A DNA stretch of 64,000 nt, from positions 6,163,501-6,227,500 of the forward strand of contig NC_060963.1 in NCBI RefSeq assembly GCF_910589235.1, given 5' to 3'. This document shows, piece by piece, positions 57,810-64,000 of the stretch; the stretch's first letter is position 1, and each line of letters opens with the position of its first letter. Under the pieces are notes generated by a model. That model worked only from the letters and a program-made list of their open reading frames with translations. It did not search any database and was not told the DNA's origin. The translations under genes were made by a program, and so were the position numbers. This DNA comes from Vespa crabro. Taxonomy: Eukaryota > Arthropoda > Insecta > Hymenoptera > Vespidae.

Positions 57810-59260
57810 CGTGTAAATAGTGTGGCAGAGAAGAGAGAACATGCTAGTATAACTATTATTGGTGTTTTCAATATTATATAGTAAGAATAACAAATTCATA
57901 TAAATATATGACCTATATGACCTTGTCCTTTCACATATTTTTATATTATATATGTCTTATTTTTTATTTAGATTCTGACTCGTTGAAAATAGCCGGATTT
58001 AAATCCAATAGATCTTTATTTGTGACAACAGTAGAAACAGTTAGTTTACGATATGGATAAAGTTGAGATATATTATTATATGTTGGGATTGCCAACAATA
58101 TCAGTTAGATTTGAATGAGTCAGGATATGAATGATAAGGCGTCTAGTAAACGATTGATATATCACGAAATTGTATCTCTAAAATAAGGTTATATTGAACA
58201 TATGTTTACACGAACTTGTTTTTCTTATTTTGATGTACTGAATCCATCAGTGAAGTTATATGTGTTCACGTATTTTGATACATCCTTGTATATTGTTACG
58301 AGATTTGGCATCAATCTATATATAGATATTTGGAAGATACGAAGAATGTATCATTCATTAGTAATAAAGAAGAATGGTTTCTATGCACAACAAAAAGAGA
58401 AGTGATTTTCTAACACTGTCAAAGAACCGTATAGGAACGCGCAAATTATTAGCTTAGAACGAAACGTTATTTTAATTAAAGCCTTTGGAATATTAATTAT
58501 GTGATCGAATACCTACTATCACGCGTTCATGACGTGAAATAACATATATAAAAACACACACATATATATATATATATATATGTATATGTCTCTTTAGAAA
58601 GTCACCGATTACTAACAAAATGCATGTATCTATGTTCCTCGCACGTTCGCGCAATAAATTGTCAGTAGAACATGCTTACCAAACTAATATAGTATTTGGC
58701 ATATCGTTGTATGTCGTATAGCAATCGAAAACAAAAATAAAAGAAATAAAATGTCATGTTTACAAAAATGTAAAATCCGACGTGAAAGTAATTCACCGAT
58801 ATATAAGGTTTATCGCGTATAAAGTTTGTACGTAGATTCATATTTTCGAATTAATTATACGAGTTTTGATTATTATTCTTTTTATTACTTTGCATTGTAA
58901 TATATTCAATATATTTATATGATATCATAAATACATTATTAATATCATTTATTGACACATTGCATTAATATTATAATGATTACCTAATATATTTTTCATT
59001 TCACTGTGATCGTCTTAGTCTGAGATAGACAATCACGATAATACGATGATGAAGAATAAAGAAAAGAAAAAAAGTAAAGAATAGAAATAAAAAAAGATAA
59101 AATAATTCTCGTATGCGAGAAATAATTCAATAAGGAAGAAATAATTTCGTAATAATGTGACATGCATAAAAAAAAGGTACGACGCTTTTTCACTCTGACG
59201 CTTATTTTCTTAATGGATACTTTTGAATGAATGCAAAGATCGAAATCGAATTTGCGAGAT
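57810..59260. other. AT-rich stretch, no gene seen
   Basis: Low GC with short AT runs (58557-58580). A 67-codon plus-strand frame at 58202-58405 has ordinary composition but no supporting signals. Confidence 0.45.
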
Positions 59261-59269
59261 TCGCTGAGT

Positions 59270-59275
59270 TATAAA
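59270..59275 (+). promoter_or_regulatory. TATA-box-like element
   Basis: TATAAA at the edge of a GC-richer island, 151 bases before the ATG of a small ORF. TCAATT with its A at 59308 could be a weak initiator, slightly farther than the usual 25-32 bases. Confidence 0.2.
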
Positions 59276-59420
59276 AAGATCTATTAAGAGCGTCGTTCTT
59301 GGTTCTCAATTGAGCATTTCATCGAAACGAAACGAATTCGATTGGTTGCATCTACGGAGAAGGTTGCTTTTCCGGCAATACGTAGTGAAGCCTTTAGTGT
59401 AAAGTGTCGCCCCGATAGTA

Positions 59421-59513
59421 ATGGTTTCTAAAAGGGAAGCTTGCTACTTGGCCACGTACGAGTTTCTCAAAGAGGGTGGAGCAGCTCGTTCGGTACTAAC
59501 GTTTCTTCGATAG
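59421..59513 (+). CDS. Candidate small ORF with LisH-like helix, 30 aa
   Basis: ATG-started frame beginning MVSKREACYLATYEFLKEGG and ending in SVLTFLR. The spacing Y-E-F-L-x-x-x-G-A-x-x-S-x-x-T-F-L resembles the LisH dimerisation motif, which is normally about 30 residues and N-terminal. Known LisH proteins are far longer, so this would be an isolated motif, the first exon of something unresolved, or chance. A CTTT repeat follows immediately. Confidence 0.15.
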   Translation: MVSKREACYLATYEFLKEGGAARSVLTFLR

Positions 59514-59549
59514 CCTGTGCGATTTTCTTTCTTTCTCTCTTTCTTTCTT

Positions 59550-59553
59550 TTTT

Positions 59554-59593
<40 letters not shown>

Positions 59594-59594
59594 A
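59550..59594. repeat. (CTTT)n microsatellite
   Basis: About 11 CTTT units. Confidence 0.9.
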
Positions 59595-60185
59595 CTTCCT
59601 TCCTTCTTTCTTTTATTCTTTCCTTTTTTGTCTCAGCTTACTCGAGACAATAACGTATCCACACTACTCGTGTCCGTAAATGGAGCTTCTCTTGAAGTCG
59701 GACGGAAATGAGAATAAAAGCTTCGACGTCTAAAAGTTTTCGAAAACCTTGACGACAATCATCTCGAAATATTTCTTTTGAAAAAATCCTATCTTTCCTT
59801 TTTCTTCTTTTCTCTTTCTTTTTTTTTTTTTTTTGAATCCTCTATCAAATTCTTGAATTAATAGCCATTCCTGTATAATAAATCTATATATCTAATATTA
59901 ATAATTACTTTGAAATTGATAAGATCATTATTTATCGTGATAATATGATCCATAATATTTTCAAAAAACAAATAATAATAATAATAAAAAATAACAAAAA
60001 ACTTAAAAACAAAAAGGATAAAATTGCTCGTATAATCTTTTAGCGAAGGATGTCAAATGCTATAAAAATAGACGTTAGAATAAATATATTCTCTCTTTCT
60101 TTTCGAAAATCCAATTGCTTTTCCGGTAAACGAAATACGTAGACGTTCTCGTTGACTTGGTTATGATACGCTAGAAATAGCTTTT

Positions 60186-60221
<36 letters not shown>

Positions 60222-60310
60222 TTTCTTTCTTTCTCTCTTTCTCTTTCACTCCTTTTTACCAAGCTTTTCACATTTTGGAGTCTTTCAAGATGCCGACTGC
60301 GTAAAGCTAG

Positions 60311-60505
60311 CAAATAACCTATAAGCATAGCCTTTCATCGTTCAGATTTTACTGGAAATTCGGTTCTTTCCCAAGCGCCACAGTAACACTCTTAGCTCCT
60401 TCTCGTATCGCTTCGAATTGCACAGAACCGATTCCCCTTCCCCCCACTTCCCCCCTTTATCCCGCCAAGCTCCTCACGATTTCGCTGGAGCAGACAACTT
60501 CGTGA
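60311..60505 (+). CDS. Candidate exon, 64 codons, no ATG
   Basis: The frame is open from after a TAG to a TGA at 60503-60505. A good acceptor (CCTTTCATCGTTCAG) at 60344-60345 would make an exon starting at 60346. The peptide has a proline/threonine/serine-rich middle (NCTEPIPLPPTSPLYPAKLL) across a C-rich block. The opposite strand is interrupted. No start exon or domain is recognised. Confidence 0.13.
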   Translation, partial: QITYKHSLSSFRFYWKFGSFPSATVTLLAPSRIASNCTEPIPLPPTSPLYPAKLLTISLEQTTS

Positions 60506-60930
60506 AAATTGACGGTACTTGGTACGAAAGCGAATTTCAACTTCTTTACTTCGGCTAACGCCTTTCTCTCGAGCAACGTATGAAACTAAAGCCGTAGTAT
60601 CTTCTCCTCTCGATTCCGACGCCTTTGTATAATACGAAAGTGAGAAAGTTTCTAGGTTGTTTGCAGTATATTACGCGTAGAATCGCGATACTTTTACGAT
60701 ATCTATAAAAATAAAAGGAGAAACGAAGAAAACGGGGAAGGAATCAAGGAAATTCGAGAAAAATAAATAAAGAAAGAAAATTCGAACTAGACGCGGTACG
60801 GATCGTTTGAAAATAATCGATGAAAAGTTCTAAGAGAATGGATTATTTAATTTCAAACTTTAATGCGTTAGAAATTCGAATTGAGATGAATATCATTCTC
60901 GTGATATAAGTACAAAGTAAGTAAGTAAGT

Positions 60931-60971
60931 AAGTAAGTAAGTAACTAACTAAGTAAGTTACTTACTTACTT
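60931..60971. repeat. Inverted repeat within a (GTAA)n tract, 15-bp arms
   Basis: Arms 60931-60945 and 60957-60971 are exact complements around an 11-base loop. The left arm continues a GTAA tandem array from about 60916. Confidence 0.85.
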
Positions 60972-61726
60972 TTACATATCCATCCAAAAGCACTCTCTTT
61001 CTATCGCGCTTAATATTCCCTGATAAAATTCAAATGAACGCACAATGTATCAAATACGTTTATCTACGTTCTCGGAGCTTAAACGAATCTTTGAACAAAT
61101 GCGCGCATTAACGTTACAATGAATGACTGAATATGTTCGGTTCAAATTCAATTAGATGCATGAAATATAACATTTGGAAAAAAGCGAAACGCTTTTTACA
61201 GTTTCTCTTCATTTTTCTTTTTTTCTTTTATTTTGTTTTTCATATCTGTATTTTACTTGGTACCTGTCCAATTCGATTTATAGTAGAAACCAATGACATT
61301 TATGAGATATATTTCAATGTTTAAAAGAAAATTTCGAAAAGAGAGAAAGAGAGAGAGAGAGAGATCTTTTCTCGTGAAAAAGCGTCTGCTTTCATTGTTT
61401 GGTTTTTGTCCATTTGAGAGTTGAGTTATGATCCCGAGACAGGATACGGAAAAATGTAAGACGATGAAATAAACTTTGGTAAGAATCTTGAATGATGACA
61501 GAATGTTTACGAGCTTACTTATTTATGAAAAATGACACATATTCTTTACACGTATAATTATTATTATAGACAACGGGAAATTTCTATATACGAACATGGA
61601 AACTGTATTAAATGATTTTACACAAATTTTTATAGTAACATGTCGAAACCGTATTCTCAAAATAATAACATGTTACAGGAAGATTTTCATTATTTTATTA
61701 TTATTGTTTTTGTTATTATTATTATA

Positions 61727-61729
<3 letters not shown>

Positions 61730-61795
<66 letters not shown>
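61730..61795. repeat. (ATT)n microsatellite
   Basis: About 22 ATT units. Confidence 0.9.
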
Positions 61796-62831
61796 GTAAT
61801 TGTTAATCGATATAAATTGTAGCTCGGATCAAAATGGCTCGTTCGTCAAATTATTTAAATCACAGGAGATACATTCGAACGATCGTTCCCGTTATAATAA
61901 TATCGATCTAAGTCTTGAATTTTACCTTTTATAGACGATCATTTATCAACTTCCGTATTGGTAGTATCGCTAACGGGTAAAACTAATGGATCGAACGTTA
62001 AAGGTATTTCAACTCGAACATATTAGCGTTTTTCTCCCTCTCACATTAATGTAAGTTATCATGTGAATTTATTTATGATGTTAATATGGTACCGGTGGAA
62101 AGATTTTTATCGACAATTAGTAATCCTTTTAATGACCTTATTAGCGTATTTTCGAATACAAAAGCGTTAGTTTGATTGAAATTTTGTTTCTTTTTTTCTT
62201 TTTTTTCCTTTTTTTAATCTATCTTTCATTTATTAACGTTATTAAGCTTTTCATTGAAAATCATTAATAATCGAAAAATAAATAATGCATATTTATTGTA
62301 TTTCATCTATATGATAAATTTAACAAAAGAACTGTTAGAACGAATTAATTCGTACGATATTTGTTTTATTTATTATTTCTTTTATTTTCTGACGCAACTG
62401 CGGGAGGAGAAAAAATATATTTACGAAATTTCGGGAAAAAAGTAATATACTTTTTATTTCCTTTTTTTCAAAATTTTTACCAACGTTAAAATCTATGCAT
62501 AATTGCACAAACTCAACGTACCTGGGCTTCAAAATTTAGTACGATTTTTTTTTATTAAAAGATCTCAGTCTCATTTATGCACCGCTTTAGTGTTGTCCGC
62601 TCGCAGATTATTTTCTCTCTTTTTATTTATTTATTTATTTTTTTTTTTGTATTATACGCTTCTGCCTTATGTACCTTTCGTCGCAAGATAGAACCGACAA
62701 GATTAAATTTTTAACTCCTTTATAAGCCATGAGGAAACTGCAACTGCAGCTGCAATGAAGTGCTTTAATTATATTTACTTAACATCGTAAACAATTTTAT
62801 CATTATAACTTAATGATCATGTATAATCGAG

Positions 62832-62848
62832 TTAACCTCCGAGGTTAA
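62832..62848. repeat. Short palindrome, 8-bp arms
   Basis: TTAACCTC, one C, then GAGGTTAA. Grainyhead- or nuclear-receptor-like half sites are possible but not diagnostic. Confidence 0.6.
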
Positions 62849-62985
62849 TTGTCAAATGTATAATTATAACGGATTATACTTAGTTGTAATGAATTTCTAT
62901 GAATTAATCCAAAGAAGCTTGTTTTGTTTATTATTATTAAATATAGTAGACCAGAAATAATAGTGGATATAAAATGTCTTCTTTT

Positions 62986-63040
62986 TCTTTTCTTTTCTTT
63001 TCTTTTCTTTTCTTTTCTTTTCTTTTCTTTTCTTTTCTTT
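62986..63040. repeat. (TTTTC)n microsatellite
   Basis: About 11 pentanucleotide units. Confidence 0.9.
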
Positions 63041-63962
63041 TTTTTTCAAGTAATTAATCAAGTTGATAAATGTGATAAAAATATGATCGATAATTCTAAT
63101 GTTAAGATGGCGTATTAATTTTTGATTTTATATATTCCATTTGATTAAACAATAGTTAACTATTTTTCATAGCATAGATTAATAACGGAACGTACAAAAG
63201 TGTAGCAACATACAAAAGCAATATCTTATCATATTTTAGATATCTTATCATTTTTAATATTTTAGAGACATATACTTTAAAACGACGGAGGAGAATTTTT
63301 TTTTCTATAACTGTATTGATTCATTCAAAAAGAAATAAAAAAAAAAATAAATAAAGAGTAATCTTTTTATATGACAGCAGTGTCACGGTGGCTTTTCTCT
63401 CGTTAAATCGAGATTCTATTAAATATGACGAATAACGAAAAGAGTAAAGGAACCTTCGAGCGATCGCGAACATTAATAAACTTCATTTAAAACGATCGGC
63501 CAATCCTGTTCAACGTGATATGCCGTTGAATAGCATTAAACGTCTATATTATTTCGATATTAAAGAGAGAATTGCGATGAGCTCACACGCCGGGGTAATT
63601 TACTTTCCGTAATGATATTACACTTTTATTCGACACCGATCGTATATTCGATCGACATTACATTTCGATTAACTAGCAAGTAAAATCGCAGAAATAAAAG
63701 CGATAACGTGCGATAACGAACGATCGACCTAATGATTACTTATGATCATTTAGTCGTGAATAAAGTAAACGCAATTTTATAACGTATGAGATATTATCCA
63801 ATTTTCAAGATCGTTTTTCGAGAAACGAATAATCATGATAGAAGGGAGAACAAAAATTTATTTTTTCCTTTGAACTTTATCGTACGTTTATTACATTATT
63901 ATCTAAGAGAATAGATATAAAGTATGGTATAATAATTTTGTCATATCATTTTCTCATTCCAG

Positions 63963-64000
63963 ACGATAAAAATGCGGTGACGTTGAAGGATTATTGAAGA
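63963..64000 (+). other. Possible exon start cut by the window end
   Basis: TTTTCTCATTCCAG ends at 63962 and is one of the cleaner acceptors in the window. One frame after it is open for ten codons (DKNAVTLKDY) before a TGA, and another contains an ATG. Too little sequence remains to judge. Confidence 0.13.

Larger units (their letters stand above)
60510..63960. other. Repeat-rich AT stretch, no gene seen
   Basis: Apart from the hairpin and two microsatellites, only short ORFs. A 21-codon frame at 63425-63490 (MTNNEKSKGTFERSRTLINF) is unremarkable. Confidence 0.45.

Overview
The window is AT-rich nuclear DNA from an animal, most likely an insect and plausibly a hymenopteran. I judge this from the low GC, CpG that is not strongly depleted, T-rich and T/C-rich tracts every few hundred bases, and very many dinucleotide repeats of CT/GA and AT. 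The name of the lineage is an inference. No rRNA operon, confident tRNA, CRISPR array, complete transposon or recognisable conserved protein was found by reading.

ORF length alone is a poor guide here. At roughly 35% GC about 7% of codons are stops, so the longest chance ORF expected over six frames of 64 kb is about 120-125 codons. The longest ORFs (217, 142 and 131 codons) are driven by microsatellites or T-tracts. The longest compositionally normal ones (about 95-120 codons) are within chance. Coding candidates are therefore ranked on splice sites, phase agreement between exons, start context and codon texture, and all carry low confidence. The best are: a plus-strand two-exon model at 43284-43341 joined to 45366-45457; a minus-strand two-exon model at 34556-34431 joined to 34344-34222 across an 86-base intron; minus-strand terminal-exon-like ORFs at 46354-46579 and 57217-57462 with a neighbour at 57556-57804; and first-exon-like segments with strong donors at 11730-11795 (minus), 49230-49288 (plus) and 52048-52157 (plus).

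Layout. 0-7.1 kb: T-rich DNA, two minus-strand ORFs near 1.2-2.5 kb, a hAT-like terminus at 4.05 kb and a GC-richer island at 6.7-7.1 kb. 7-20 kb: repeats, a possible 5S rRNA relic at 13.77 kb and GC-richer islands at 15.9 and 19.7 kb. 20-32 kb: small exon-like islands, two ORFs diverging from one palindrome at 26.23 kb, a miRNA-like hairpin at 28.6 kb and coding-like islands at 30.9-32.1 kb. 32-43 kb: very AT-rich DNA with the 34.2-34.6 kb model, a TATA-like site at 35.28 kb and a perfect 18-bp inverted repeat at 35.97 kb. 43-46.6 kb: the most gene-like stretch. 47-64 kb: dense CT/GA and AT microsatellites interleaved with CpG-richer islands that carry donors, an initiator-like site, a TATA-like site and small ORFs.

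No pathway or functional system linking these pieces can be claimed from the sequence. The overall picture is intergenic or long-intron DNA with possible orphan, lineage-restricted or non-coding transcripts.
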